This document shows positions 24,727 through 33,607 of a DNA stretch of 64,000 nucleotides, piece after piece. The notes under the pieces were generated by a model. That model did not search any database and had not been told where the DNA came from. It saw only the letters and a list, made by a program, of their open reading frames with translations. The stretch lies in contig NZ_JAIBOA010000001.1 of assembly GCF_019458805.1 (NCBI RefSeq), forward strand, positions 124,001 through 188,000, given 5' to 3'. Position 1 is the stretch's first letter, and the number at the start of each line of letters is the position of its first letter. A program made the translations under genes and the position numbers. Source of the DNA: Actinomadura parmotrematis. GTDB taxonomy: Bacteria > Actinomycetota > Actinomycetes > Streptosporangiales > Streptosporangiaceae.

Positions 24727-26237
24727 GCACCGCGACCGTCACCGTCCGCAACATCGGCGGGCCGCGCCTCACCCTCGGCTTCGACCGGTTCGACCGGCTG
24801 GACCTGGAGCGCCACCAGGCCGTGCACGGCAAGCTCAGCCTGCCGCTCCTCGACGACCTCGTGCAGATGTGCGAGCAGGTCGACATGCGCGGCCGCGGCG
24901 GCGCCGGGTTCCCCTTCGCCCGCAAGCTGAGCGCGGTCGCCGCCCGCGTCCGCCGCGCCGCGGCCGCCGAGGACGCGCTGCCCGGCGAGAAGGACCGGGC
25001 GCGCCGCCCCGCCGAGGACGCCGTCGTCGTCGTCAACGGCGCCGAGGGGGAGCCGGGCAGCGCCAAGGACAAGACGCTGCTGAGCCGCGCCCCCCACCTC
25101 GTCCTCGACGGCGCGCAGATCGCCGCGTCCGCGCTCGGCACCCGGCGGATCATCGTGGCGGTGGAGAGCGACGAGGCGGCCCGCTCGGTGCGCGCCGCGA
25201 TCGGCGAGCGCCGCCTCACCGCCCGCGTGGTGCGCCTCACCGAGCGGTTCATCTCCGGCGAGAGCGGCGCGGTGATCCGCGCCATCAACGGGCGGGCGCC
25301 GATCCCGCCCGGCGTGAAGGTGCGCGCCAGCGACGCCGGGGTGGACGGCTGCCCGACGCTGCTGTCCAACACCGAGACGTTCGCGCAGCTCGCCGTGCTG
25401 ACCTCGCTCGGCACCGACCTGTACGCGTCGGCGGGCACCGAGGACGAGCCCGGCACGACGCTGCTCACCGTCGGCGGCACCCAGGTCGTCGAGGCGCCCT
25501 ACGGCACGCCGCTGAAGGCCGTCCTGGACCTCTGCGACGTGAAGCCGGGCCCCGGCGTCCTCGTCGGCGGCTACCACGGTCAGTGGCTGGACCGGGCGGG
25601 GACGGCGCGCGCCGTCCTGTCCCGCAAGGGCATGAAGGCGGTCGGCGGCACCGTCGGCGCCGGCATCGTCCTGCCGCTGCCCGAGGGGACCTGCCCGCTC
25701 GGCGAGGCCGCCCGCATCGCCTCCTACCTCGCCGCGCAGTCGGCCGGGCAGTGCGGGCCGTGCCGGCTCGGGCTGCCCGACGTCGTGCGGGCGATGAGCG
25801 CCCTCGCCGACGGGTCGGGCAGCGCCGAGGACCTGCGCCGCGCCGCCGCCGTCGGCCGCGGCCGCGGCGCGTGCGGCCACCCCGACGGCACCGCCCGGTT
25901 CGTGCTGTCGGCCGTCGAGGCGTTCGCCCGCGACATCGACGCGCACCGCGACGACGGCTCGTGCGGCCTGCCGGTGTTCGGCGTGCTGCCGCTGCCGGTC
26001 CCCGACGGCTCCGAGGGGCGCCTCGCCATCGACTGGAGCCGCTGCGACGGGCACGGCCTCTGCGCCTACCTGGTGCCCGAGCTCGTCCAGCTCGACCGGC
26101 ACGGCTTCCCGATCGTCCTCGGCACCGACATCCCGGTCTGGATGGAGCGCGACGTCCAGCGCGCCGTGGCGTACTGCCCGGCGCTCGCGCTGCGCGTCGT
26201 CGACGACCTTTCCCGGACGCCCGCGCGCCGTTCCTGA
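24723..26237 (+). CDS. NuoF-like NADH dehydrogenase fused to a ferredoxin
   Basis: A 504-residue soluble flavoprotein. The NuoF core has the FMN/NADH motifs GRGGAGF (57-63) and NGAEGEPGS (105-113) and a SLBB-like segment, then the iron-sulfur region with C344, C347 and C384; the position of the first NuoF cluster cysteine is Ala341. From about 435 a short ferredoxin follows with C441-DGHG-x-C447 and C485-P, the three-cysteine pattern of P450-partner ferredoxins (3Fe-4S or 4Fe-4S). It is not part of a nuo operon. It probably feeds NADH electrons to the membrane cytochrome encoded just upstream. Confidence 0.85.
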   Translation: MSTATVTVRNIGGPRLTLGFDRFDRLDLERHQAVHGKLSLPLLDDLVQMCEQVDMRGRGGAGFPFARKLSAVAARVRRAAAAEDALPGEKDRARRPAEDAVVVVNGAEGEPGSAKDKTLLSRAPHLVLDGAQIAASALGTRRIIVAVESDEAARSVRAAIGERRLTARVVRLTERFISGESGAVIRAINGRAPIPPGVKVRASDAGVDGCPTLLSNTETFAQLAVLTSLGTDLYASAGTEDEPGTTLLTVGGTQVVEAPYGTPLKAVLDLCDVKPGPGVLVGGYHGQWLDRAGTARAVLSRKGMKAVGGTVGAGIVLPLPEGTCPLGEAARIASYLAAQSAGQCGPCRLGLPDVVRAMSALADGSGSAEDLRRAAAVGRGRGACGHPDGTARFVLSAVEAFARDIDAHRDDGSCGLPVFGVLPLPVPDGSEGRLAIDWSRCDGHGLCAYLVPELVQLDRHGFPIVLGTDIPVWMERDVQRAVAYCPALALRVVDDLSRTPARRS

Positions 26238-26347
26238 CCGGCCCGGAAAAAGGGCGGGGGAATGAACCCCGCAGGGGCCCGCCGCGTATTCATGGGTGGT
26301 CCGCGGAAAGGCGGACGCGCGATACGCGGAATGGAGGGAAAGGTCCC

Positions 26348-26977
26348 TTGGGAAAGTTCTACGCGCGCAGCCGCCTCCCTTTCGGGTCGTGGTCCGGCGG
26401 CGGCCGGCTCCTCCTCGGCGCGGCGGCCCTCGCCGCCGTCATCGCCGCCGCGCTGGCGGTGCTGAGCCCCGCGCGGGCCCCCGCCGACGGGCAGACCGCG
26501 GGCGGCGGGAACCAGACCCGGTGGGGTCCGCTCAGCGACCTGGACCGCACCCTGCTGGTCAAGGTCCGCCAGGCCGGCCTCTGGGAGATGCCCGCCGGCC
26601 AGCAGGCCGAGCAGCGGGCGTCCAGCCTGCGGGTCAAGCAGGTCGGCAACATGATCATGACGCAGCACATGCAGCTCGACGCCGACGTGCGGGCGACCGC
26701 GCAGAAGCTGAACGTGCAGCTGCCGAACGAGCCGAACGCCGACCAGCGGAGCTGGCTGCGCGAGATGTCGGCGACGTTCGGCACCGACTTCGACCACACG
26801 TTCGTGCTGCGGCTGCGCGCCGCGCACGGCAAGGTCTTCGCCGTCATCGCCACGGCCAGGGCGCAGTCCAGGAACACCCTGATCCGGGCGTTCGCGGAGC
26901 GGGCCATGAAGTTCGTCAACACGCACATGACGCTCCTGGAGAGCACCGGCCTCGTCACCGATTCCGCCCTGCACTAA
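26348..26977 (+). CDS. DUF4142 exported helical protein
   Basis: A 209-residue protein with an N-terminal membrane anchor or signal (about 19-40) and a C-terminal DUF4142 domain, a ferritin-like four-helix bundle, with conserved blocks VKVRQAGLWE, VGNMIMTQHMQLD, HGKVFAVIATARAQSRN and FVNTHMTLLESTG. The TTG at 26348 is the only start that keeps the anchor and has AAAGG just before it. The function of DUF4142 is unknown; His/Glu residues on the bundle could bind metal. It lies between the NuoF fusion and a DUF1996 gene and belongs to the same set. Confidence 0.82.
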   Translation: MGKFYARSRLPFGSWSGGGRLLLGAAALAAVIAAALAVLSPARAPADGQTAGGGNQTRWGPLSDLDRTLLVKVRQAGLWEMPAGQQAEQRASSLRVKQVGNMIMTQHMQLDADVRATAQKLNVQLPNEPNADQRSWLREMSATFGTDFDHTFVLRLRAAHGKVFAVIATARAQSRNTLIRAFAERAMKFVNTHMTLLESTGLVTDSALH

Positions 26978-26988
26978 GGAGATCCCCC

Positions 26989-28239
26989 ATGGTGAGCAAG
27001 AAAGGCATCGCCACGCTCGTGCCCGCGCTGCTGCTGGTCGCCGCGGCGGCCGAGGCGCCGGCCGCGTCCGCGATGGCCGCCCGCCCCAGCCCGGCCGCCT
27101 CGCCCACGCCCGAGGCGACGGACGGCGGCATGCCGGGCATGGACATGCCCGGCAGCACGGACACGCCCGGCACGGATGACGGCGCCACCGCCACCGCCGC
27201 CCCGAGCGCCACGAGCAGCGCCGGGGACGGCGCGCAGGATCCGAACCAGCAGAACGACCAGCAGGACCAGAACGGCCAGCAGGACCAGGGACAGCAGCAG
27301 ACGGAGCCGCCGCCCCGGCAGCAGACGCAACCGCCGCAACAACCGCAGCAGCCGCAGGCCCGGCAGGGGCCCGTCCAGAGCGACTACGTGAACATCCGCA
27401 ACGCGCCCCGCAAGGCCAGGGCACGCAACGGGCGCAACGCCTCCACCGGGTCGTTCACCTCGCGCTGCGGGCGCAACGCCAACGGCCACAACAACCCCGA
27501 CAACTTCATCGTCGCGCCCGGGGTGTCGAACGGCGCGCACCACATCCACGACTACGTCGGCAACCTCAGCACCGACGGGTTCTCCACCGACCAGAGCCTC
27601 GCCGCCGCCGGCACCACCTGCGCGCGGGGCGACAGGTCCGCCTACTTCTGGCCGACGATGCGCGTCCGCGACCAGCGGGACCCCTCCGGGCAGGCCGCGC
27701 AGAGCACCGCCGACGGCAACGTCGGCAGGCCCGTCATCCCGGCGGCGGCGACCATGCGCTTCCTCGGCAATCCGCGCGCCAAGGTCACCGCGATGCCGCG
27801 GTTCCTGCGCGTCATCACCGGCGACGCCAAGGCGGCCACCAACGGCACGGCGAACGCGCGCGCCCAGTGGACCTGCTCGGGCGCCGCCGACCGGGTGTTC
27901 ACCGACAAGTACCCGCTCTGCCCCGGCGGCAGCCGTGTCACCCGCGTCCTGGAGTTCCCGAGCTGCTGGGACGGCCGCAACACCGACAGCGCCAACCACC
28001 GGACGCACGTGGTGTTCCCGGCGGCGTCGGGCGCCTGCCCGCAGGGGACGCGGCCCGTCCCGCGCCTGCAGATGACGCTCGCCTACAACCTGCCGAACCG
28101 GGCGCTGGCCTTCGCCGTGGACACCTTCCCCGAGCAGGGGCACGCCCCCGTCACCGACCACGCCGACTTCGAGAACGTGATGCCCGACTCCCTGATGCGC
28201 CGCGCGGCGGCGTGCATCAACGCGGGCCGCGCCTGCTGA
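26989..28239 (+). CDS. Secreted DUF1996 protein with Gln/Pro-rich linker
   Basis: A 416-residue exported protein with a signal peptide (1-27), a Met/Gly segment (GGMPGMDMPG) at about 45-55, a low-complexity Gln/Pro linker (about 85-125) and a C-terminal DUF1996 domain rich in Cys and His (SRCGRNANGHNNPDN, GAHHIHDYVGN, SCWDGRNTD, NHRTHV). DUF1996 occurs in secreted fungal and actinobacterial proteins of unknown function. ATG is preceded by AAGGAG and the gene starts 11 bases after DUF4142. The Met- and His-rich segments would suit copper or iron binding, which is inference. Confidence 0.83.
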   Translation: MVSKKGIATLVPALLLVAAAAEAPAASAMAARPSPAASPTPEATDGGMPGMDMPGSTDTPGTDDGATATAAPSATSSAGDGAQDPNQQNDQQDQNGQQDQGQQQTEPPPRQQTQPPQQPQQPQARQGPVQSDYVNIRNAPRKARARNGRNASTGSFTSRCGRNANGHNNPDNFIVAPGVSNGAHHIHDYVGNLSTDGFSTDQSLAAAGTTCARGDRSAYFWPTMRVRDQRDPSGQAAQSTADGNVGRPVIPAAATMRFLGNPRAKVTAMPRFLRVITGDAKAATNGTANARAQWTCSGAADRVFTDKYPLCPGGSRVTRVLEFPSCWDGRNTDSANHRTHVVFPAASGACPQGTRPVPRLQMTLAYNLPNRALAFAVDTFPEQGHAPVTDHADFENVMPDSLMRRAAACINAGRAC

Positions 28240-28297
28240 GCCCGCCGCCGGGTCCGCCGCCGCGCGCGCCGCGCGGGGGTCCGTAGGATCGGTGCCC

Positions 28298-28960
28298 ATG
28301 AACATCGTCATCGCCGGCGGGCACGGGCAGATCGCACTGCGGCTGGCCCGGCTGCTCGCCGCCCGGGGGGACACCGTTCTCAGCCTGATCCGTAACCCGG
28401 ACCAGGAGGACGCCGTCCGGGCGGCGGGCGCCGGGCCCATCGTGCTCGACCTGGAGTCCGCCACCGCCGAGCGGGCCGCCGAGGTCCTGGCGGGCGCGGA
28501 CGCCGTCGTGTTCGCCGCGGGCGCGGGCCCGAACAGCGGCGCGCCCCGCAAGGACACCGTGGACCGCGGCGCCGCCGTCCTCATGGCCGACGCCGCCGAG
28601 CGGGCGGGCGTCCGCCGCTTCGTGCAGATCTCGGCGATGGGCGCCGGCACCGAGCCGGACGCCTCCCTCGGCGAGGTCTGGGCCGCCTACGTCAGGGCCA
28701 AGGGCGCCGCCGAGCGGGACCTGCGGCGGCGCGACCTCAACTGGGTGATCCTGCGCCCCGGCCGCCTCACCGACGACCCGGGGACGGGCCGCGTCACCCT
28801 CGCCGACGGCGCGACCGGCCGCGGCGCCGTCACCCGCGACGACACCGCCGCCGTCATCGCCGCGCTGCTCGCCGCCCCCGCCGTGAACCGCCGCGTCCTG
28901 GAGCTCGTCGAGGGCGGGACGCCCGTCCCCGACGCCGTCGCCGCCCTCGCGGCCCCCTGA
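28298..28960 (+). CDS. NAD(P)-binding atypical SDR protein
   Basis: A 220-residue Rossmann protein of the NmrA/SDR-a5 type: nucleotide motif GGHGQIA at the N terminus, the block VQISAMGA, then YVRAKGAAERDLR with the Tyr/Lys pair and WVILRPGRLTDDPGTG. It could be an epimerase, a reductase or a regulatory NADP sensor. The ATG at 28298 has TAGGAT eight bases upstream (leaderless); a GTG six bases earlier is less likely. It is convergent with the first acyl-CoA synthetase with only six bases between. Confidence 0.85.
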   Translation: MNIVIAGGHGQIALRLARLLAARGDTVLSLIRNPDQEDAVRAAGAGPIVLDLESATAERAAEVLAGADAVVFAAGAGPNSGAPRKDTVDRGAAVLMADAAERAGVRRFVQISAMGAGTEPDASLGEVWAAYVRAKGAAERDLRRRDLNWVILRPGRLTDDPGTGRVTLADGATGRGAVTRDDTAAVIAALLAAPAVNRRVLELVEGGTPVPDAVAALAAP

Positions 28961-28966
28961 CCGGGG

Positions 28967-30736
28967 TCAGGAGTAGAGGGCGTCGATCTCGGCGGCGAAG
29001 TCCTTGATCACCGCGTGCCGGCGGACCTTCAGGCTCGGGGTGAGGTGCCCGGCCCCCTCGGTGAAGTCGCCGTCGAGGACCCGGTACCGCTTGATCTGCT
29101 CGGCCCGCGACACCGAGGCGTTCGCCTCGGCGACGGCGGCGTCCAGCTCGGCCCGCAGGTCCGGGTCGTCGCGGAGGCCCGCGGCGGTCGCCGCGGCGTC
29201 CTTGCCGTGCCGGGCCTTCCAGGCGTCCAGCGCCTCGGCGTCCAGGGTGATCAGGGCGGCGACGTAGGGGCGGCCGTCGCCGACCACCACCGGCTGGGAG
29301 ACCAGCGGGTGGACGCGGAGCAGGTCCTCCAGCGGCCCCGGCGCGACGTTCTTGCCGCCGGCGGTGACCAGGATGTCCTTGCTGCGGCCGGTGACGGTGA
29401 GCCGCCCGGCGGCGTCGAGGGAGCCGACGTCGCCGGTGCGGAACCAGCCGCCGTCGAACGCCCCGGCCGTCGCGGCCTCGTTCCGCCAGTAGCTGGGGAA
29501 GACGCTGACGCCCCGCACCTGCACCTCGCCGGACGCGCCGTCGCCGGCGGTGCGGACGGCCATGCCGGGGAAGACGCGGCCGACGGTGCCCATCCGGTTG
29601 TCGGCGAAGCGGTTGCCGAGGATCGGCGCGGTCGTCTCGGTGAGCCCGTAGCCCTCGATGATCTGGACGCCGATGCCGCGGAAGAAGTGCCCGAGCCGCT
29701 CGTTCAGGCCCGCGCCGCCCGACATCGCGTACCGCAGCCGCCCGCCGAGGGCGGCGCGCAGGCGCCGGTACACGAGCGCGTCGAAGACGCGGTGCCGCGC
29801 CCGCAGCGCGAGCGAGGGCCCGCCGGCGTCCAGCGACCGCGAGTAGGCGACGGCCGTGCCGGCCGCGAGCGCGAAGATCCGGCCCTTGCCGTCGTCGTCG
29901 GCGCGCTGCGCGGCACCGTTGTGGACCTTCTCGAACACGCGCGGGACGGCCAGCAGGAACGTCGGCCGGAACGTGCTGAGGTCCTCCTGCAGCCGCGGCA
30001 CGTCGCCGTGGGCGAGGACCATCCCGCACTCGATGCAGGCGACCTGGACGAGCCGCGCGAACACGTGCGCGAGCGGCAGGAACAGCAGCGTGGACGCGCC
30101 CGGCCCGGCGATCTCGGGGACGCCGTGCAGGACGACGTTGCGGGCGGTGCCGATGAAGTTGGCGTGCGTCAGCTCGCAGCCCTTCGGCCGCCCGGTCGTG
30201 CCCGAGGTGTACACGATGGTGGCGGTGTCGGACGCGACGCGCGAGCGGCGCCGCCCGGCCATCACCGCGTCCGGGACGTCCGCGCCGGACGCGGCGAGCG
30301 CGGCCAGGCCGCCGGCGCCGTCGACCGGCCACACCCGGTACCCCTCGGGGACGGCGCCCGGCGACTCGGCGATCACCGCGGACGCGCCCGAGTCCTCCAG
30401 GATCCACGCCACCTGCGACGGCGACGACGTCTCGTAGATCGGGACGGTGACGCCGCCCGCCGCCCAGATCGCGTAGTCGGCGACGGCCCACTCGTAGCGG
30501 GTCCGCGACATCAGCGCGACCCGGTCGCCGGGCTCGATCCCGGCGGCGACGAGGCCGCGCGCGACCGCCGTCACCTCGGCCGCGAACTCGCCGATCGTGA
30601 CCGCCGCCCAGGCCCGGCCGGACCGGCGCCGCAGCGCGATGCGGCCGGGCCGCTCGGCGGCCCGGCCGTACAGCGCGTCGGTCAGGTTGGCGGAGTCGGG
30701 GACCTCCGCCTCGATGGGCGCACGGAACTCGCGCAC
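28967..30736 (-). CDS. Long-chain acyl-CoA synthetase, FadD15-type (copy A)
   Basis: A 589-residue AMP-forming ligase that activates fatty acids to acyl-CoA. The P-loop-like YTSGTTGRPKGCELTH, the adenylate motif EGYGLTETTAP, WFRTGDVG and the C-terminal catalytic lysine region (TPSLKVRRHAVIKDF) are intact. GTG is preceded by GAGGAG. It is a paralogue of the gene immediately upstream, sharing its layout from the first residues (MREF) to the last. A FadD15 gene beside pimB is conserved in Mycobacterium. Confidence 0.93.
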   Translation of the reverse strand: MREFRAPIEAEVPDSANLTDALYGRAAERPGRIALRRRSGRAWAAVTIGEFAAEVTAVARGLVAAGIEPGDRVALMSRTRYEWAVADYAIWAAGGVTVPIYETSSPSQVAWILEDSGASAVIAESPGAVPEGYRVWPVDGAGGLAALAASGADVPDAVMAGRRRSRVASDTATIVYTSGTTGRPKGCELTHANFIGTARNVVLHGVPEIAGPGASTLLFLPLAHVFARLVQVACIECGMVLAHGDVPRLQEDLSTFRPTFLLAVPRVFEKVHNGAAQRADDDGKGRIFALAAGTAVAYSRSLDAGGPSLALRARHRVFDALVYRRLRAALGGRLRYAMSGGAGLNERLGHFFRGIGVQIIEGYGLTETTAPILGNRFADNRMGTVGRVFPGMAVRTAGDGASGEVQVRGVSVFPSYWRNEAATAGAFDGGWFRTGDVGSLDAAGRLTVTGRSKDILVTAGGKNVAPGPLEDLLRVHPLVSQPVVVGDGRPYVAALITLDAEALDAWKARHGKDAAATAAGLRDDPDLRAELDAAVAEANASVSRAEQIKRYRVLDGDFTEGAGHLTPSLKVRRHAVIKDFAAEIDALYS

Positions 30737-30845
30737 GTCTGCTCCTCGGCTCCGGATCCCTCGGGACGGATCCGCTGGAACGACGATATCCGCAGGTCAG
30801 CGTAAGGGATCGGTGACCCGGGCCCGGAGCCGGGGGAGCGGGCGG

Positions 30846-32633
30846 TCAGCCGTAGAGCGAGTCGATCTCGTCGGCGAAGTCCTTGATCACCGCGTGCCGG
30901 CGGACCTTGAGGCTCGGCGTCATGTGGCCCGCCTCCTCGGAGAAGTCCACCCCGAGGATCACGTACTTCTTGATCGCCTCGGCGTGCGAGACGGACCTGT
31001 TCGCGGCGGCGACCGCGCCGTCGATCTCGGCGACCAGGTCGGGGTCGGTGCGCAGCTCGGCGACCGTCATCGCGGCGGGCTTGCCGTGCTGCTCCTTCCA
31101 GGGACCGAGCGCCTCCTCGTCGAGGGTGATCAGGGCGCTGATGAACTTGCGGCCGTCGCCGACCACCAGGCACTGGCTGATCAGCGGGTTGGCGCGGAGC
31201 CGGTCCTCCAGCGGCGCCGGGGCGACGTTCTTGCCCGCGGCGGTCACCAGGATCTCCTTCTTCCGCCCGGTGATCTTCAGGAAGCCCTCGTCGTCGAGCG
31301 CGCCGAGGTCGCCGGTGTGGAACCAGCCGTCCTCCAGCGCCTCCTTGCTGGCGGTCTCGTTGTTCCAGTAGCCCTTCAGCACGTTGACGCCCTTGACCAG
31401 CACCTCGCCGTCCTCGGCGATGCGGACGGTGACGCCGGGGATGGGCTGCCCGACCGTGCCGATCTTGATGGCGGAGGGGCGGTTCACCGCGAGCGGCGCG
31501 GTCGTCTCGGTGAGGCCGTAGCCCTCCAGGATGACGATGCCGGCGCCGCGGAAGAAGTGCCCGAGGCGCTCGCCGAGGGCGGCGCCGCCCGACACCGCGT
31601 ACTGCACCCGGCCGCCGACGGCCGCGCGCAGCTTGCCGTAGACGAGCACGTCGAAGACCTTGTGCCGCACCTTCAGCCCGAGCGAGGGCGAGCCCTCCTG
31701 GAGCGCGGTGGAGTAGGCGATGGCGGTCTCGGCGGCGGCGGCGAAGACCTTGCCCTTGCCGCCGGCGATGGCCTTCTGCTCGGCGCCGTTGTAGACCTTC
31801 TCGAACACGCGCGGGACGGCGAGCAGGAACGTCGGCTTGAACGAGTCGAGGTCGGGCAGCAGGCTCGGGATGTCGCTGTGGCCGAGGACGATGCCGCCCT
31901 CGATGCAGGCGACCTCGATGAGCCGGGCGAACACGTGCGCGAGCGGCAGGAACAGCAGCGTCGCGCTGCCGTCCACGGCGACCTCGGAGATGGCGCCCTG
32001 GATGGCGTTGCGGGCGGTCAGCACCAGGTTCCCGTGGGTGATCTCACAGCCCTTGGGGCGCCCGGTGGTGCCGGAGGTGTAGACGAGGGTGGCGACGTCG
32101 GCCGACACGGCGACGCGGCGGCGCTCCTCCACGGCCTCGTCGGTGACGTCCGCGCCGCGCGCGACGAGCTCGGCGAGGTCGCCGTTGTCGATGCCCCAGA
32201 CCGACTCCAGGCCGGGCAGCTCGCCCCGGACCTCGGCGACGGCGGCGAGGTGGGCGTCCGTCTCGGCGAACACGGCGCGCGCGCCCGAGTCGCCGACGAT
32301 CCACTGCACCTGCTCGGCCGAGGACGTCTCGTAGATCGGCACCGCGACGGCGCCGGCCGTCCAGATCGCGTAGTCCAGGACCGTCCACTCGAAGCGGGTG
32401 CGCGACATCAGCGCGACCCGGTCGCCGGCCTCGACGCCGGAGGCGAGCAGGCCCTTGGCCACCGCGCGCACCTCGGCCGCGAACTCGCGGGCGGTCACCG
32501 CGCTCCACGCGTCGCCGTTCTTGCGGCGCAGCACGATCCGGCCGGGGTCGTCGGCGGCTCGGGCGAACGGCGCGTCGGTCAGGTTGGCGGTGCCGGGCAC
32601 CTCCACCATGGCGGGAACGCTGAACTCGCGCAC
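30846..32633 (-). CDS. Long-chain acyl-CoA synthetase, FadD15-type (copy B)
   Basis: A 595-residue AMP-forming acyl-CoA synthetase with YTSGTTGRPKGCEITH, EGYGLTETTAPL, WFHTGDLG and TPSLKVRRHAVIKDF. I choose the GTG at 32633 because GAGGAG precedes it; the open frame continues to 32795 without bias. A TATCCT -10-like box about 50 bases upstream may be the promoter. Long stretches are identical to copy A, so the pair arose by tandem duplication. Copy A lies downstream on the same strand, 109 bases away. Confidence 0.93.
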   Translation of the reverse strand: MREFSVPAMVEVPGTANLTDAPFARAADDPGRIVLRRKNGDAWSAVTAREFAAEVRAVAKGLLASGVEAGDRVALMSRTRFEWTVLDYAIWTAGAVAVPIYETSSAEQVQWIVGDSGARAVFAETDAHLAAVAEVRGELPGLESVWGIDNGDLAELVARGADVTDEAVEERRRVAVSADVATLVYTSGTTGRPKGCEITHGNLVLTARNAIQGAISEVAVDGSATLLFLPLAHVFARLIEVACIEGGIVLGHSDIPSLLPDLDSFKPTFLLAVPRVFEKVYNGAEQKAIAGGKGKVFAAAAETAIAYSTALQEGSPSLGLKVRHKVFDVLVYGKLRAAVGGRVQYAVSGGAALGERLGHFFRGAGIVILEGYGLTETTAPLAVNRPSAIKIGTVGQPIPGVTVRIAEDGEVLVKGVNVLKGYWNNETASKEALEDGWFHTGDLGALDDEGFLKITGRKKEILVTAAGKNVAPAPLEDRLRANPLISQCLVVGDGRKFISALITLDEEALGPWKEQHGKPAAMTVAELRTDPDLVAEIDGAVAAANRSVSHAEAIKKYVILGVDFSEEAGHMTPSLKVRRHAVIKDFADEIDSLYG

Positions 32634-32867
32634 GGCCACTCCTCGTTGTTCTCTGCTGTCGGGCGGGACGACGGTACCGGCTCCCTGCCGACAAAGGATA
32701 CCCGTGAGTAAGTAAACCCCCAGATGGCGGCTGTGTCCCGGATCACGGCGCCCTGGATCGCGGCGTCCCGGACGGTTCCGGTAAGGGCCGGGCAAATTCC
32801 CGCCCGCCCCGTCCGGGCCGCACCGGGCCGTCCCCTAGCCTTGACCGACCGGAGGAGAGGGAGGGCC

Positions 32868-33560
32868 ATGCCGACGCTGGAAGTCATCGCGCTGACCGCC
32901 GCCGACGCGCGGGCGGCCGAGCAGGGCGGCGCGGACCGGCTGGAGGTGGTGGCCGACATGGCCGCCGACGGCCTCACCCCCGACCCGGAGCTCGTCGCCG
33001 AGATGCGGCGCGCCACGTCGCTGCCCCTGCGGGTGATGCTGCGCGCCAACGCCGGGTTCCGCACCAGCGTCCCCGAGCTGGAGCGGCTGTGCGCCGCCGC
33101 CGGGGCGCTCCGCGAGGCGGGCGCCGACGGCTTCGTCCTCGGCTTCCTGGACTCGGCCGGCCAGGTGGACGCCGCCGCGACGGCCAAGCTCGCCGCCGCG
33201 CTCGCCCCGCTGCCGTGGACCTTCCACCGCGCCCTCGACCACGCCGCCGACCCGGCCGCCGCCTGGGGCGCCGTCCGCGAGCTCGGGCCGGACGCGGTGC
33301 TCACCGCCGGGTCGCCGCGCGGCGTCGACACCGGCGTGCAGACGCTGCTCCGCCGCGCCGCCGAGGGGCCGGACGCGGCGGCGCTGCTCATGGCCGGGGG
33401 AGGGCTGCGCCGCACCCACGTCGCCGTCCTCGCCGCCGCGGGCGTGTCGGCGTTCCACGTCGGGACGGCGGTGCGCGCCGACGGCACCTGGGACGCCCCC
33501 GTGGACGCCGGTCTCGTCGCCGAGTGGCGGGCGCTCGCCGCGGCGGCGGCGCAAGACTGA
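32868..33560 (+). CDS. cutC: CutC-family TIM-barrel protein
   Basis: A 230-residue CutC-family protein with LEVIALTAADARAAEQGGADRLEV, PLRVMLR, DGFVLGFLD, the signature TFHRALD and VLTAGSPRGVDTG. The family was named for copper homeostasis in E. coli but a direct copper role is disputed, and some members have been described as deglycosidases. The ATG is preceded by GGAGGAGAGGGAGGG. Divergent from fadD15 copy B, and 47 bases ahead of a phosphatase. Confidence 0.88.
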   Translation: MPTLEVIALTAADARAAEQGGADRLEVVADMAADGLTPDPELVAEMRRATSLPLRVMLRANAGFRTSVPELERLCAAAGALREAGADGFVLGFLDSAGQVDAAATAKLAAALAPLPWTFHRALDHAADPAAAWGAVRELGPDAVLTAGSPRGVDTGVQTLLRRAAEGPDAAALLMAGGGLRRTHVAVLAAAGVSAFHVGTAVRADGTWDAPVDAGLVAEWRALAAAAAQD

Positions 33561-33595
33561 CCGTTCCGCTGGCGGAACATCCGCGGGCGCCCCAT

Positions 33596-33601
33596 TAGAG
33601 T
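33596..33601 (+). promoter_or_regulatory. -10 box for leaderless phosphatase mRNA
   Basis: TAGAGT ends six bases before the ATG at 33608; no ribosome site is visible. Confidence 0.55.
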
Positions 33602-33607
33602 CTGTTC

